Shown piece after piece: positions 1-8,853 of a DNA stretch of 64,000 nucleotides; position 1 is the first letter of the stretch, and every line of letters begins with the position of its first letter. Origin of the DNA: Sphaerisporangium rufum (GTDB lineage: Bacteria > Actinomycetota > Actinomycetes > Streptosporangiales > Streptosporangiaceae). Location: NCBI RefSeq assembly GCF_016863395.1, contig NZ_BOOU01000046.1:89021-153020 (forward strand), read 5' to 3'. Below the pieces are notes generated by a model. The model was not told the DNA's origin, did no database searches, and saw only the letters and a program-made list of their open reading frames with translations. Made by a program: the position numbers and the translations under genes.

Positions 1-44
1 TCCGGGCGCGCGTGAACACGGGCGGCGGCCGGCCAGCCCGACCG

Positions 45-77
45 GCCGCCGCGGTATCGGCCCGGTACCGCGGCGGC
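45..77 (-). terminator. Candidate terminator of the glutamate transporter operon
   Basis: A perfect 12-bp inverted repeat (GCCGCCGCGGTA / TACCGCGGCGGC) with a 9-nt loop lies 36 nt beyond the stop of the last glu gene. There is no T-tract, which is common for actinobacterial hairpin terminators. The hairpin is seen directly; its role is inferred from position. Confidence 0.5.
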
Positions 78-112
78 GCGGGGTCGATGGCCGTGGCGGC
101 GCCGCGGGCCGG

Positions 113-1033
113 CTACTCCACGCGCGCGCTGTCGGCGACGACGCTGATCCCGGCCGACTCGGCCGAGGGCGGTCCGGCCGGTGCGGTGGGCCCGGCGAGA
201 CCCGCGGGCGCGGCGGGACCGCGGGAGCGCCTGCTGCGCCGCTCCAGCACGGTGGCCAGGTGGGCGAGGGCCATGTTGATCCCGATGTACACCACGGAGA
301 TGACGATCGCGCTCGGGATGAGGTTGCCGAAGTTCGCCGGGATCTGCTTGAGCCCGAAGTTCAGCAGCTCCTCGTAGGCGATCACCCAGCCGAGCGCGGT
401 GTCCTTCAGCAGCACCACCATCTGGCTGATGATGGCCGGCATCATCGCGGTGGTCGCCTGCGGCAGCAGGATGAGCCGCATGACGCCGCTCTTGCTCAGC
501 CCGAGCGAGTAGCCCGCCTCGGATTGCCCGCGCGGCACCGCCAGCACGCCCGCCCGGAACACCTCGGCCAGCACCGAGCCGTTGTACAGGGTGAGCCCGA
601 TGACGACCGCGGCGAACGCCGGCACGCCGACGGTGTACCCGCTCAGGGTGGCGGGGCCCGCCTGGGCGAAGAAGATCAGCAGCAGCAGCGGGATCGCCCG
701 GAAGAACTCCACCACCGCGCCGGCCGGCCGGCGGATCCACGCGTGGTCGGAGAGCCGGCCGAGGCCGAAGACCACGCCGAAGACCAGTGCCAGCACCGCC
801 GAGAGCGCCGCGGCCTTCAGCGTTGCCACCAGCCCGGGAATGATCATCCCGGTCCAGACGTCCGCCCGCAGGAACGGCTCCCAGAGCCTGCCCTGCAGCT
901 GGCCCTTGTCGGCGAGCCCGCTGATCAGCAGGTAGGCGACGCCGAGCACCACGACGGCCGAAACCAGCGTGATGATGTTGTTGCGCAGCCGGGCCCGCGG
1001 CCCGGGTACGTCGAACAGGACGCTCGTGCTCAT
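113..1033 (-). CDS. gluD: Glutamate/amino-acid ABC transporter permease (GluD-like)
   Basis: A 306-residue inner-membrane permease of the HisM/GltK type, forming the channel with the neighbouring GluC. A long hydrophobic segment lies at about residues 20-40, with further segments from about 65 onward. The EAA loop that docks the ATPase is at residues 172-192 (EAG...G...LILLPQ). The ATG at 1033 was chosen because it overlaps the gluC stop by 4 bp (ATGA), implying translational coupling; an open frame extends further upstream but lies inside gluC. The C-terminus after the last membrane segment is Ala/Pro-rich. It is the last gene of gluA-gluB-gluC-gluD. The family is certain; glutamate as substrate is inferred from the conserved actinobacterial operon. 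Confidence 0.9.
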   Translation of the reverse strand: MSTSVLFDVPGPRARLRNNIITLVSAVVVLGVAYLLISGLADKGQLQGRLWEPFLRADVWTGMIIPGLVATLKAAALSAVLALVFGVVFGLGRLSDHAWIRRPAGAVVEFFRAIPLLLLIFFAQAGPATLSGYTVGVPAFAAVVIGLTLYNGSVLAEVFRAGVLAVPRGQSEAGYSLGLSKSGVMRLILLPQATTAMMPAIISQMVVLLKDTALGWVIAYEELLNFGLKQIPANFGNLIPSAIVISVVYIGINMALAHLATVLERRSRRSRGPAAPAGLAGPTAPAGPPSAESAGISVVADSARVE

Positions 1034-1713
1034 CGGACCACCGCCAGCCGCCGGGCGAGCCAGCCGAAGAAGAAGCCGGTGGGCAGGGTCAGGACCATGT
1101 AGCCCGCGGCGAAGCCCAGGAAGATCGGCAATGTCCCGCCGTAGTCGTCGAACATCTGCTTCATCACGGCCGAGGCCTCGATATAGCCGGCCACGATGAC
1201 GATCGTGGTGTTCTTGGTCAGCGCGATGAGGATGCTGCCGAGCGGGGCGATCACCGAGCGGAAGGCCTGGGGCAGCACGATCAGCCGCAGCGACTGGGTG
1301 AAGGTGAGCCCGATGGCACGGGCCGCCTCGGCCTGGCCGACCGGGACGGTGTTGATGCCGGCGCGCAGCGCCTCGCAGACGAACGCGGCGGTGTACGCCG
1401 ACAGGCCCGCGATGGCCCACCAGTAATAGTTGATCCCGGGGTCACGCGACAGCGTGAGCTGCAGCGTGTCGCTCAGCCCGAGCGCGCACAGCAGCAGCAC
1501 CAGGGTCAGCGGGGTGTTGCGCAGGATGTTGACGTAGAACGTGCCCACCGAGCGCAGCACGGGCGTCGGCGAGACCCGCATCGCGACCAGCACGGTGCCG
1601 AGCACCAGCGCCAGCACCGCGCTCATCACGGTCAGCCGGATCGTCGACCAGAACCCGGCGAGGATCGTGGCGAACTCTTGGACGAGAGGACCGAAGTCGA
1701 GTAGCGATTCCAT
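1030..1713 (-). CDS. gluC: Glutamate/amino-acid ABC transporter permease (GluC-like)
   Basis: A 227-residue permease of the polar amino-acid uptake family. Hydrophobic segments are visible at about 18-45, 58-82, 98-115, 150-175 and 190-215. The cytoplasmic EAA loop is at 129-150 (EAARAIG...LIVLPQA). It should pair with GluD as a heterodimeric channel fed by the lipoprotein GluB and driven by GluA. It starts 65 bp after the gluB stop and its stop overlaps the gluD start by 4 bp. Length is typical. Glutamate specificity rests on synteny with Corynebacterium gluABCD; other polar amino acids are possible. Confidence 0.9.
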   Translation of the reverse strand: MESLLDFGPLVQEFATILAGFWSTIRLTVMSAVLALVLGTVLVAMRVSPTPVLRSVGTFYVNILRNTPLTLVLLLCALGLSDTLQLTLSRDPGINYYWWAIAGLSAYTAAFVCEALRAGINTVPVGQAEAARAIGLTFTQSLRLIVLPQAFRSVIAPLGSILIALTKNTTIVIVAGYIEASAVMKQMFDDYGGTLPIFLGFAAGYMVLTLPTGFFFGWLARRLAVVR

Positions 1714-1778
1714 CGTGCTCCACCGGAGACGGGGAGCGCCGGTGAGGTGGTGGCCTCACCGGCGCCCCGGAAGCGGGA

Positions 1779-2636
1779 TCAGCTGCAGCCCTCGGCGGGC
1801 GGCGCGCCGGTGGCCGTGAAGTTCAGCCCGGTACCGCTGAAGTGCTTCTCGAACAGCTGCTTGATCGTCCCGTCCTGGTACATCTTGGTGATCGCCTTGT
1901 TGACCGCCTCGCAGGTCTCCTTGTCGCCCTTCTTCAGGCCGACGCCGTACTTCTCGTCGGTGAACGGCGCGCCGGTGACCTTCAGCGCGCTGCCCTCACG
2001 CTTGGCGTACCCGGCGAGGATCATGTCGTCGGTGGTCACCGCGTCCAGGGCGTTGCCCTTGAGCTTGGTGATGCACTCGTCGTAGGCGCCGGCCGGCACC
2101 AGCGTGACGTCGACCTTCTTGCTCTCCTTGTTGGTGCCCTCGGCGATGTTCTTCCAGGAGTTGGAGCCGGTGACCTGGCAGATGCGCTTGCCCTTGAGGC
2201 TGTCCAGCGAGGTGATCGAGGTGTCGTCCGCGCGCACCAGGGTGTCCTGGTGGGCCAGGTAGAACGGCCCGGCGAAGGTGACCTTGGGCTTGCGCGCCTC
2301 GGTGATGGAGTAGGTCGCCACGATCAGGTCGACCTGGCCCTGCGCCAGGAAGGTCTCCCGGTTGGCCGACCGGGCCTCCTTCCAGGTGATGCCGGACTCC
2401 GGGACGCCGAGCTCCTTGGCGATGTACTTGGCCACGTCGACGTCGAAGCCCTCGACGGTGCCGTCGGGCTTCTTCAGCCCCATGCCGGGCTGGTCGTACT
2501 TCACGCCGATCGTGAGCTTCTTCTCGTCCTTGGCCTTGGCGAGGGCCGAGGACGGGCCGCTGCTGCCGCAGGCGGCCAGACCGCCCACCAGAGTCGCGGC
2601 GGACAGCAGGGCGGCCCCGAACTGTCGTAGGCGCAT
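1779..2636 (-). CDS. gluB: Glutamate-binding lipoprotein of the ABC importer (GluB-like)
   Basis: A 285-residue solute-binding protein (SBP family 3). The N-terminus is a lipoprotein signal: MRLRQ, a hydrophobic stretch, then LAAC with the lipidated Cys at residue 23. The mature part shows family-3 landmarks (KLTIGVKYDQPG near the start; GFDVDVAKYIAKELG). A start at 2636 gives this clean signal peptide; a longer frame upstream runs into gluA and is not credible. A purine-rich AGAAGAGG lies about 9 nt upstream. The protein would capture the amino acid outside the membrane and deliver it to GluCD. A 128-bp gap separates it from gluA, leaving room for a separate promoter or an mRNA processing site. 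Confidence 0.9.
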   Translation of the reverse strand: MRLRQFGAALLSAATLVGGLAACGSSGPSSALAKAKDEKKLTIGVKYDQPGMGLKKPDGTVEGFDVDVAKYIAKELGVPESGITWKEARSANRETFLAQGQVDLIVATYSITEARKPKVTFAGPFYLAHQDTLVRADDTSITSLDSLKGKRICQVTGSNSWKNIAEGTNKESKKVDVTLVPAGAYDECITKLKGNALDAVTTDDMILAGYAKREGSALKVTGAPFTDEKYGVGLKKGDKETCEAVNKAITKMYQDGTIKQLFEKHFSGTGLNFTATGAPPAEGCS

Positions 2637-2764
2637 ATGCGTGTACCTCTTCTTTCTTGTGACGAGCGGTCGATACCGGCACGGGCTGTACGGTGCCCCG
2701 GCGACGGCCGGCGCGACGGGTGCGGGGCCGCGGTCCCGCACGCGGGAGGGACGGAGACGAGGGC

Positions 2765-3520
2765 TCAGTGCGTGAGGATCTTCGACAGGAAGTCCTTGGC
2801 GCGGTCGGTCCGGGCGTTGGTGAAGAACTCGTCGGGCGTGTTCTCCTCCACGATCTGCCCGTCGGACATGAACACCACCCGGTTGGCGGCCCGCCGGGCG
2901 AAGCCCATCTCGTGGGTCACGACCACCATGGTCATGCCGTCCCTGGCCAGCCCGATCATGACGTCCAGCACTTCCTGCACCATCTCGGGGTCCAGGGCGG
3001 ACGTCGGCTCGTCGAAGAGGATCATCTTCGGCTCCATCGCCAGGGCGCGGGCGATGGCCACCCGCTGCTGCTGGCCCCCGGACAGCTGTGCCGGATACTT
3101 GTGCGCCTGGCTGGCGATGCCCACGCGCTCCAGCAGTTCCATTCCCCGCCGCTCCGCCTGCTCGCGGGACACCCCCCGCACCTTGATCGGTCCCAGCGTG
3201 ACGTTGTCGATGATCGTCTTGTGGGCGAACAGGTTGAAGGACTGGAAGACCATGCCCACGTCCGAGCGGAGCCGGGCCAGGGCCCTGCCTTCGGCCGGCA
3301 ACGGCTTGCCGTCGAAGACGATGCTGCCCGAGTCGATGGCCTCCAGCCGGTTCAGGGCACGGCACAGCGTCGACTTGCCTCCGCCGGACGGGCCGATCAC
3401 CACCACGACCTCCCCCCGGGAGACCGTCAGATTGATGTCCTTGAGCACATGCAGGGCACCGAAGCTCTTGTTGACGTTCTCGACCCTGACGAGAGGCGTC
3501 GCGTCCCCGTTCTCCGTCAT
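2765..3520 (-). CDS. gluA: Glutamate ABC transporter ATP-binding protein (GluA-like)
   Basis: A 251-residue cytoplasmic ATPase of the polar amino-acid (GlnQ/HisP) type. Walker A is GPSGGGKST at residues 43-51, the Q-loop is at VFQSFN, the ABC signature is LSGGQ at 146-150, Walker B is MILFDEP around 167-172, and the switch His is in VVVTHEMGF. It powers import through GluCD. I place the start at ATG 3520: an AAGGTA on the + strand (TACCTT on the coding strand) sits 8-13 nt upstream, the usual place for a -10 box of a leaderless actinobacterial gene. A TTG three codons upstream is a weaker alternative. First gene of the operon, divergent from miaB. Confidence 0.93.
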   Translation of the reverse strand: MTENGDATPLVRVENVNKSFGALHVLKDINLTVSRGEVVVVIGPSGGGKSTLCRALNRLEAIDSGSIVFDGKPLPAEGRALARLRSDVGMVFQSFNLFAHKTIIDNVTLGPIKVRGVSREQAERRGMELLERVGIASQAHKYPAQLSGGQQQRVAIARALAMEPKMILFDEPTSALDPEMVQEVLDVMIGLARDGMTMVVVTHEMGFARRAANRVVFMSDGQIVEENTPDEFFTNARTDRAKDFLSKILTH

Positions 3521-3527
3521 GGTGCAC

Positions 3528-3533
3528 AAGGTA
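3528..3533 (-). promoter_or_regulatory. Candidate leaderless -10 box of gluA
   Basis: TACCTT on the minus strand lies 8-13 nt before the gluA ATG, matching the TAnnnT pattern of leaderless actinobacterial promoters. No convincing -35 hexamer was found; AGTGAC/TTAGTG lies at roughly the right distance. Confidence 0.4.
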
Positions 3534-3775
3534 GGTGGTGGAGGCCACCGGTCACTAACCAGGTGGTACCGATCGCATCACGGCCTGGTCACGGGCTGTG
3601 GTCAAGATGCCCGGTACCTCCGGTGGTGTGGGCCGGATGGCCGGTCCGGGACGCTCCGCCACCGTCACCGGAACGTTAAGTGATCACGGTACGCGGGCGC
3701 CCGCGCCCGGCGCGGAGACAGGGGTGGCGGCCGCGTGCGGCGGGGCCCGCCGACCGCCTACCCTTGGATGTCGAG

Positions 3776-5260
3776 ATGACTGTCACCGAGGAGCGCACCC
3801 GGACCTACGAAGTCCGCACGTACGGGTGCCAGATGAACGTCCACGACTCCGAGCGCCTGTCCGGCCTGCTGGAGGACGCCGGGTACGCCCGCGCGGCCGA
3901 CGGGGAGCAGGCCGACGTGGTCGTGTTCAACACCTGCGCGGTGCGCGAGAACGCCGACAACCGCCTGTACGGCAATCTCGGCCACCTGCGCCCGGTCAAG
4001 GCGGGCCGGCCCGGCATGCAGATCGCCGTCGGCGGCTGCCTGGCTCAGAAGGACCAGGGCGAGATCGTCCGCCGGGCGCCCTGGGTCGACGTGGTGTTCG
4101 GCACGCACAACATCGGTTCGCTGCCGGTGCTGCTGGAACGGGCGCGCCTGGCCGAGGAGGCCCAGGTCGAGATCAAGGAGTCGCTGGAGGTCTTCCCCAG
4201 CACCCTGCCCACCAGGCGCGAGTCGGCGTACGCGGCGTGGGTGTCGGTCTCGGTGGGGTGCAACAACACCTGCACCTTCTGCATCGTGCCGTCGCTGCGC
4301 GGCAAGGAGAAGGACCGCCGCCCCGGTGACGTGCTCGGCGAGGTGCGCTCGCTGGTGGAGCTCGGCGTGCTGGAGGTCACCCTCCTCGGGCAGAACGTGA
4401 ACACCTATGGAGTGGAGTTCGGTGACCGGCTGGCGTTCGGCAAGCTGCTGCGCGCCTGCGGCGGCGTGGACGGCCTGGAGCGGGTCCGGTTCACCTCGCC
4501 GCATCCGGCCGCCTTCACCGACGATGTGATCGCCGCCATGGCCGAGACCCCGAACGTCATGCACCAGCTGCACATGCCGCTGCAGTCCGGCTCGGACCGC
4601 GTGCTGAAGGCCATGCGCCGCTCTTACCGTGCCGAGCGGTATCTCGGCATCATCGAGCGGGTGCGCACCGCGATGCCGGACGCGGCGATCTCCACCGACA
4701 TCATCGTCGGGTTCCCCGGCGAGACAGAGGAGGACTTCCAGGCCACCTTGGACGTGGTCCGCGCCTCCCGCTTCGCCAATGCCTTCACCTTCCAGTACTC
4801 CATCCGGCCCGGCACCCCGGCGGCGACCATGGACGGTCAGGTGCCGAAGGAGGTCGTCCAGGAGCGCTACGAGCGGCTGGTCGAGCTGCAGAACGCCATC
4901 TCCTGGGAGGAGAACCGGGCGCAGGTCGGGCGGGTGCTGGAGGTGCTGGTCGCCGAGGGCGAGGGCCGCAAGGACGAGGCGACCCGCCGGTTGTCCGGCC
5001 GGGCTCCGGACAACCGCCTGGTGCACTTCACCCCGGCCGAGGGCGAGCCGCCCCGGCCGGGTGACATGGCGACCGTCGAGGTCACCTACGCCGCCCCGCA
5101 CCACCTGGTGGCCGACGCCCCGGCGCTGAAGGTGCGCCGCACCCGGGCGGGCGACGCCTGGGCGGCCCGGGAGAGCGCCGCGTGCGGTGCGGCGCCGGGT
5201 TCCGCCCCGGCCGCGGCCGGGCCGGTCGCGCTCGGCATGCCGGTCCTGCGCCGGGCCTGA
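3776..5260 (+). CDS. miaB: tRNA-2-methylthio-N6-dimethylallyladenosine synthase MiaB
   Basis: A 494-residue radical-SAM methylthiotransferase that converts i6A37 to ms2i6A37 in tRNAs reading UNN codons. The N-terminal domain carries three cluster cysteines at 18 (YGCQMN), 54 (NTCAVRE) and 88 (GGCLAQ). The radical-SAM motif CxxxCxxC is at 162/166/169 (CNNTCTFC). A TRAM RNA-binding domain occupies about 375-445, followed by an Ala/Arg-rich tail. The start at ATG 3776 leaves a conserved-looking MTVTEER N-terminus; TACCCT lies 12-17 nt upstream, suggesting a very short leader. Its partner MiaA, which makes the i6A substrate, is 4 kb downstream on the same strand. Length is normal. Confidence 0.95.
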   Translation: MTVTEERTRTYEVRTYGCQMNVHDSERLSGLLEDAGYARAADGEQADVVVFNTCAVRENADNRLYGNLGHLRPVKAGRPGMQIAVGGCLAQKDQGEIVRRAPWVDVVFGTHNIGSLPVLLERARLAEEAQVEIKESLEVFPSTLPTRRESAYAAWVSVSVGCNNTCTFCIVPSLRGKEKDRRPGDVLGEVRSLVELGVLEVTLLGQNVNTYGVEFGDRLAFGKLLRACGGVDGLERVRFTSPHPAAFTDDVIAAMAETPNVMHQLHMPLQSGSDRVLKAMRRSYRAERYLGIIERVRTAMPDAAISTDIIVGFPGETEEDFQATLDVVRASRFANAFTFQYSIRPGTPAATMDGQVPKEVVQERYERLVELQNAISWEENRAQVGRVLEVLVAEGEGRKDEATRRLSGRAPDNRLVHFTPAEGEPPRPGDMATVEVTYAAPHHLVADAPALKVRRTRAGDAWAARESAACGAAPGSAPAAAGPVALGMPVLRRA

Positions 5261-5273
5261 TCCGCTCATCCGC

Positions 5274-5302
5274 CACCGGCATCCCCTGTGGGGGTGCCGG
5301 TG
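5274..5302. terminator. Hairpin between convergent miaB and lipoprotein gene
   Basis: CACCGGCA-T-CCCC / GGGG-TGCCGGTG forms a 12-bp stem with one bulged T and a TGTG loop. It lies 14 nt after the miaB stop and 11 nt after the end of the opposite gene, so it could serve both. No T-tract is present. Confidence 0.55.
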
Positions 5303-5312
5303 TCCGGCATGC

Positions 5313-5969
5313 TCAGCGGTCGCCGGACAGGATCCGCTCGCAGTAGTCGCGGCGCAGGTCGGTGAAGCGCGCGCACGGATTCCCCGGGCCGGGCCCGTAC
5401 TCCTCGCCGGACGGGCCGGGAGCCGGCGGGGCGTCCGGTTGGGACGGCGGCGGTGACCACGGCGCCGGCGGCCGGCGTTCGGGCCGGGGCGTCCAGGGCA
5501 GCGGCGGGCGTTGCGGCCGCGGGGCACCGGAGCGCGGCGGGCGCGAGCGGGTGGCCACCGGTCGCGGCACGGGCCGGGCCCGGACGGGCGGCGGACCGGC
5601 GGCCCGCGGAGAGGCGGGCCGGCCGGACCCCGGTGGGCGGCCCGCCGCGGCGGGGCGTCCGGTGCGGCCCGCCGGGGCGGGCACCGGCCCGGCCCAGCCC
5701 TCGGAGGGCACCGCTGAACGGTGATCGAAACTGTGATTCTGGTCACGCGCTGTGCCGGTTGCCCGGCCGGCGGCGCGTGGCCGGGCAGGTATCCCGTACG
5801 GGGTGCCGGGGCCGGGAGTTCGTTCCGCTAAAAATCCCGACATACCTGGCGATTCGCGGCGTGGTGGAGCGGTGCCACAGGCGACCATGAGTCCGCTCGC
5901 GCCGATTGCCAGGGCCGTTCCGCAGATGACCACCGAACGCCGCCATGAGATCGGTCCATGTGATGACAA
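5313..5969 (-). CDS. Proline-rich lipoprotein of unknown function
   Basis: A 218-residue predicted secreted lipoprotein. The N-terminus has two Arg, a hydrophobic run and the lipobox LMVAC with Cys at residue 31. Residues about 80-195 are a disordered Pro/Arg-rich linker. The last ~20 residues form a short conserved-looking patch with two cysteines (NPCARF...RRDYCERIL) that may make a disulfide outside the cell. The start is a TTG preceded by GGAAGA about 8 nt away; a GTG inside the signal peptide is an alternative. The 5' part is less GC-rich than its neighbours. No function is recognised. It is divergent from the CAP-domain gene and convergent with miaB. Confidence 0.6.
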   Translation of the reverse strand: MSSHGPISWRRSVVICGTALAIGASGLMVACGTAPPRRESPGMSGFLAERTPGPGTPYGIPARPRAAGRATGTARDQNHSFDHRSAVPSEGWAGPVPAPAGRTGRPAAAGRPPGSGRPASPRAAGPPPVRARPVPRPVATRSRPPRSGAPRPQRPPLPWTPRPERRPPAPWSPPPSQPDAPPAPGPSGEEYGPGPGNPCARFTDLRRDYCERILSGDR

Positions 5970-6080
5970 GTCGTGATTCTTCCGTGATTGAGGTGCGGTA
6001 ACTCCAACAGTGGGACTAGTGTGACGACCGCCCGCGGAAGCCGGAGTGCTTTCTCACCGATGCCGCAGGAGTCATCTTTC

Positions 6081-7208
6081 ATGGATCGGCACGACCCCCC
6101 GTCATACCCCCGTCACGGCGAGTCCGACCCGGTGGGCCCCACCGAGTACCTGTACGACGAGCCGCCCGCCGCCCGCGGGCCGCGGAAGAAGACGCTGGTG
6201 ATCAGCGCCGCGTCCGCCGTGCTCGCCGCCGCCGTCGCGGCCGGAGGTGTGGTCGCCTTCACCGGCGAGGACACCGGCGCCACGCCCGCCGGCCAGGAGA
6301 CCTCCCAGGACGCCGCCGGTCAGACCGAAGACGGGTCTGGGGCCACCACCGAAGACCAGCAGGACCTGGAGGAGGAGGCCGCCGCCGGCCCGCCGGACTC
6401 GGCGGAGTCCGGCACCGGATCCTCCGGTTCCGGCGCCAGCGGCTTCACCGGCGGTGGCGATACCTCCGGTACCCCTGACGGCGCTTCCGACGGCACCGGG
6501 GGCCGGCCGGACGGCCAGAGCGCCAAGCGCAAGAAGAACTCCGGCTCCGGCGGCACCTCCGGCAAGCCGCAGGGCCCCGGCTTCCAGGCCGGCCCGGACG
6601 GCCCCGAGGGCTCCGTCGCGCCGGGTGCCCCGGTCCGGGGGTCGGCGAGCGGCTCCGGCGGCACCGGGGCGGCGCCCACGCCTACCGCCTCGCCCACCGC
6701 GCCCGCCGCGCGGCGCTCCGCCCGGCCCACGGTCAAGCCGACCGCGACCCGCTCCGCCCGGCCCTCGGCCAAGCCCTCGACGCCGGCCCCGACCGGCTCG
6801 GCGCAGGGGGACGGTTCCACCGCCCAGAAGACGGCGGAGGACGAGGTCGCCCGGCTGACCAACCAGGCCCGCGCGGGTGAGGGCTGCGGCCCGCTGCGCA
6901 TCGACGAGAAGCTGCGCGCCGCGGCGCGCGGCCACTCCGACGACATGGCGGCCAAGAAGTACTTCTCGCACACCTCCGCCGACGGCCGGTCCCCGTGGGA
7001 CCGCATCAAGGCGGCCGGCTACACCTCCTCGATGTTCGCCGAGAACATCGCCCGCGGCCAGGCCACCCCGGCGGCGGTCGTGAAGGCCTGGCTGGACAGT
7101 CCCGGCCACCGGGCGAACATCATGAACTGCAAGCTGAAGGCCATCGGCGTCGGCGTGCACCTCGGTACCGGCGGCCCCTGGTGGACCCAGGACTTCGGCG
7201 GCACCTGA
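6081..7208 (+). CDS. Secreted/membrane-anchored CAP-domain (SCP/YkwD-like) protein
   Basis: A 375-residue extracellular protein. A short charged N-terminal part (1-35) precedes one membrane segment at about 36-60 (KKTLVISAASAVL...), then a Gly/Ser/Pro/Thr-rich linker of about 190 residues, then a CAP domain at about 250-375. CAP landmarks are visible: LTNQARAGEGCGPL, the HSDDMA and SHTSADG histidine region, FAENIARG and SPGHRANIMN. YkwD-like proteins occur at the bacterial surface; their biochemical role is unclear. The start at 6081 has AGGAG about 9 nt upstream; an earlier in-frame start at 5988 lacks such a site and would put 31 extra residues before the anchor. Confidence 0.85.
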   Translation: MDRHDPPSYPRHGESDPVGPTEYLYDEPPAARGPRKKTLVISAASAVLAAAVAAGGVVAFTGEDTGATPAGQETSQDAAGQTEDGSGATTEDQQDLEEEAAAGPPDSAESGTGSSGSGASGFTGGGDTSGTPDGASDGTGGRPDGQSAKRKKNSGSGGTSGKPQGPGFQAGPDGPEGSVAPGAPVRGSASGSGGTGAAPTPTASPTAPAARRSARPTVKPTATRSARPSAKPSTPAPTGSAQGDGSTAQKTAEDEVARLTNQARAGEGCGPLRIDEKLRAAARGHSDDMAAKKYFSHTSADGRSPWDRIKAAGYTSSMFAENIARGQATPAAVVKAWLDSPGHRANIMNCKLKAIGVGVHLGTGGPWWTQDFGGT

Positions 7209-7374
7209 TCCCCCGGCGGGGCCACCGCGCATCCCCCGGCCCGCCCGCCGAGGTCGCCCCCGGCCGGCGGGCCGTCGCGTGCCCGGACGCGGGCGCCGGC
7301 CGCGCAGGCGCGGGCCCTGACGCGCGACGGCTACGGTTGGGGAAAGCGGTGGCGCACCGGACGCCCCGCCGACG

Positions 7375-7929
7375 ATGATCGCGCGAATGGAAATGATCGG
7401 AATGCTGGACGTCGCCTTCGGCAGCGTTCCCACCCCGGTCGGGGACGTGCTGGTCGCCGTCACCGGCCAGGGGGTGGTCGCCACCTCGTTCGGGGACGGA
7501 CCGGCGGTGCGGCGGCGCGTGCTGGACCGCCTCGGCGCGCTGGAGGCCGACGACCCCGGCCGGGCCCGCGCCGCGCGCGAGGAGATGGCCGCCTACTTCG
7601 CCGGGCGGCTGCGGCGCTTCACCGTCCCGCTCGACTGGCGGCTGACCTCGCCGCTGCAGCGCCGGGTCCTCGGCACCCTGCACGAGACCGTCCCCTACGG
7701 CCGGGTGACGACGTACGGCGGGCTGGCGGACCGCAGCGGGGCGGGGGTGCCCGCCCGGGCCATCGGCTCGATCATGGGCGGCAACCCGATCCCGATCATC
7801 GTGCCCTGCCACCGGGTCGTCGCCGGATCCGGCCTCGGCGGGTTCAGCGGCGGCGAGGGCGTCGAGTCCAAGCGCTGGCTGCTCACCCTGGAGGGGTACC
7901 TGCCGCCGACCCTCGACTGGACGCTGTGA
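7375..7929 (+). CDS. ogt: Methylated-DNA--[protein]-cysteine S-methyltransferase
   Basis: A 184-residue suicide DNA-repair enzyme that moves the methyl group from O6-methylguanine to its own cysteine. The active-site PCHR is at 144-147 (acceptor Cys145). The helix-turn-helix recognition region PYGRVTTYGGLA is at 107-118 and the asparagine hinge is GGNPIPIIVPCH. Several start codons are possible (7375, 7387, 7393, 7402); none has a convincing ribosome site, so the true N-terminus may be 4-9 residues shorter. Its stop overlaps the miaA start region (GTGATG), so the two are probably co-transcribed. Gene symbol chosen by family; ada-type fusion domains are absent. Confidence 0.88.
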   Translation: MIARMEMIGMLDVAFGSVPTPVGDVLVAVTGQGVVATSFGDGPAVRRRVLDRLGALEADDPGRARAAREEMAAYFAGRLRRFTVPLDWRLTSPLQRRVLGTLHETVPYGRVTTYGGLADRSGAGVPARAIGSIMGGNPIPIIVPCHRVVAGSGLGGFSGGEGVESKRWLLTLEGYLPPTLDWTL

Positions 7930-8852
7930 TGGGCGGCCCGGCGCGGCCCCGGGTGCTCGCCGTGGTGGGGGCGACCGCGGCAGGCAAGTCCGACCTGGCG
8001 GTGGAGCTGGCGCTGCGCCTGGGCGGGGAGGCGCTGAACACCGACTCGATGCAGCTCTACCGCGGCATGGACATCGGCACCGCCAAACTGACCCTCGCCG
8101 AGCGGCGCGGCGTCCCGCACCACCTGCTGGACGTCTGGCCGGTCACCGAGACGGCGAGCGTCGCCGCCTACCAGCGCCTGGCCCGGCCGCTGATCGACGG
8201 CCTGCTGGCGGCCGGCACGGCGCCGGTGCTGGTCGGCGGGTCCGGGCTGTACGTCCGCGCCGCGCTGGACGACCTGGAGTTCCCCGGCACCGACCCGGAG
8301 ATCCGCGCCCGGCTGGAGGCGGAGCTGGCCGCCCGCGGCCCGGAGGAGATGCACCGGCGGCTGAAAGAGCTGGATCCGGTGGCGGCCGAGGCGGTGCTGG
8401 CGAGCAACGGCCGCCGCGTCGTGCGCGCGCTGGAGGTGATCGAGCTGACCGGGCGGCCGTTCTCGGCAACGATGCCCTCCTACGACGCCGTCTACGACAG
8501 CGTGCAGATCGGCGTGGCGGTGCCCCGGCCGGAGCTGGACGAGCGCATCGCGCTGCGGGTGGACCGGATGTGGGCGGCCGGGTTCGTCGAGGAGGTGCGG
8601 CGGCTGGCCGGCGAGGGGCTGGCGGACGGTCGCACGGCGAGCCGGGCCCTCGGCTACGCGCAGGTGCTGCGCTTCCTGGCCGGCGAGTGGGCCGAGGAGC
8701 AGGCCCGCGAGGAGACGGTGCGGGCCACCCGGCGGTTCGCCCGGCGCCAGGAGTCGTGGTTCCGCCGTGACCCCCGGGTGCGCTGGCTCCCGTACGACGC
8801 GCCGGACCTGGTGGATCAAGCCCTGGCGACGGCCGGGCGTAGACTTGGCTGA
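7929..8852 (+). CDS. miaA: tRNA dimethylallyltransferase MiaA
   Basis: A 307-residue enzyme that adds a dimethylallyl group to N6 of A37 in tRNA, the first step before MiaB. The P-loop GATAAGKS is at 14-21. The conserved NTDSMQLYRGMDIGTAK block, the VGGSGLYVRA block and the ASRALGYAQ region follow in family order. Start choice is between GTG 7926 and ATG 7929, adjacent codons; both overlap the ogt stop, so translation is coupled. The next gene, dapF, begins 1 nt after the stop. This miaA-dapF arrangement is widespread in actinobacteria. Confidence 0.95.
   Translation: MGGPARPRVLAVVGATAAGKSDLAVELALRLGGEALNTDSMQLYRGMDIGTAKLTLAERRGVPHHLLDVWPVTETASVAAYQRLARPLIDGLLAAGTAPVLVGGSGLYVRAALDDLEFPGTDPEIRARLEAELAARGPEEMHRRLKELDPVAAEAVLASNGRRVVRALEVIELTGRPFSATMPSYDAVYDSVQIGVAVPRPELDERIALRVDRMWAAGFVEEVRRLAGEGLADGRTASRALGYAQVLRFLAGEWAEEQAREETVRATRRFARRQESWFRRDPRVRWLPYDAPDLVDQALATAGRRLG
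8840..8845 (+). promoter_or_regulatory. Possible internal -10 box for dapF
   Basis: TAGACT lies 9-14 nt before the dapF ATG, within the 3' end of miaA. It matches TAnnnT and could let dapF be transcribed separately as a leaderless or near-leaderless mRNA. No -35 was identified. Confidence 0.3.
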
Positions 8853-8853
8853 T

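Noticed and set aside
1779..3548. 589-codon frame fusing gluB to an upstream stretch
   Set aside because: The upstream part is gluA read in another frame; the lipoprotein signal at 2636 marks the real start.
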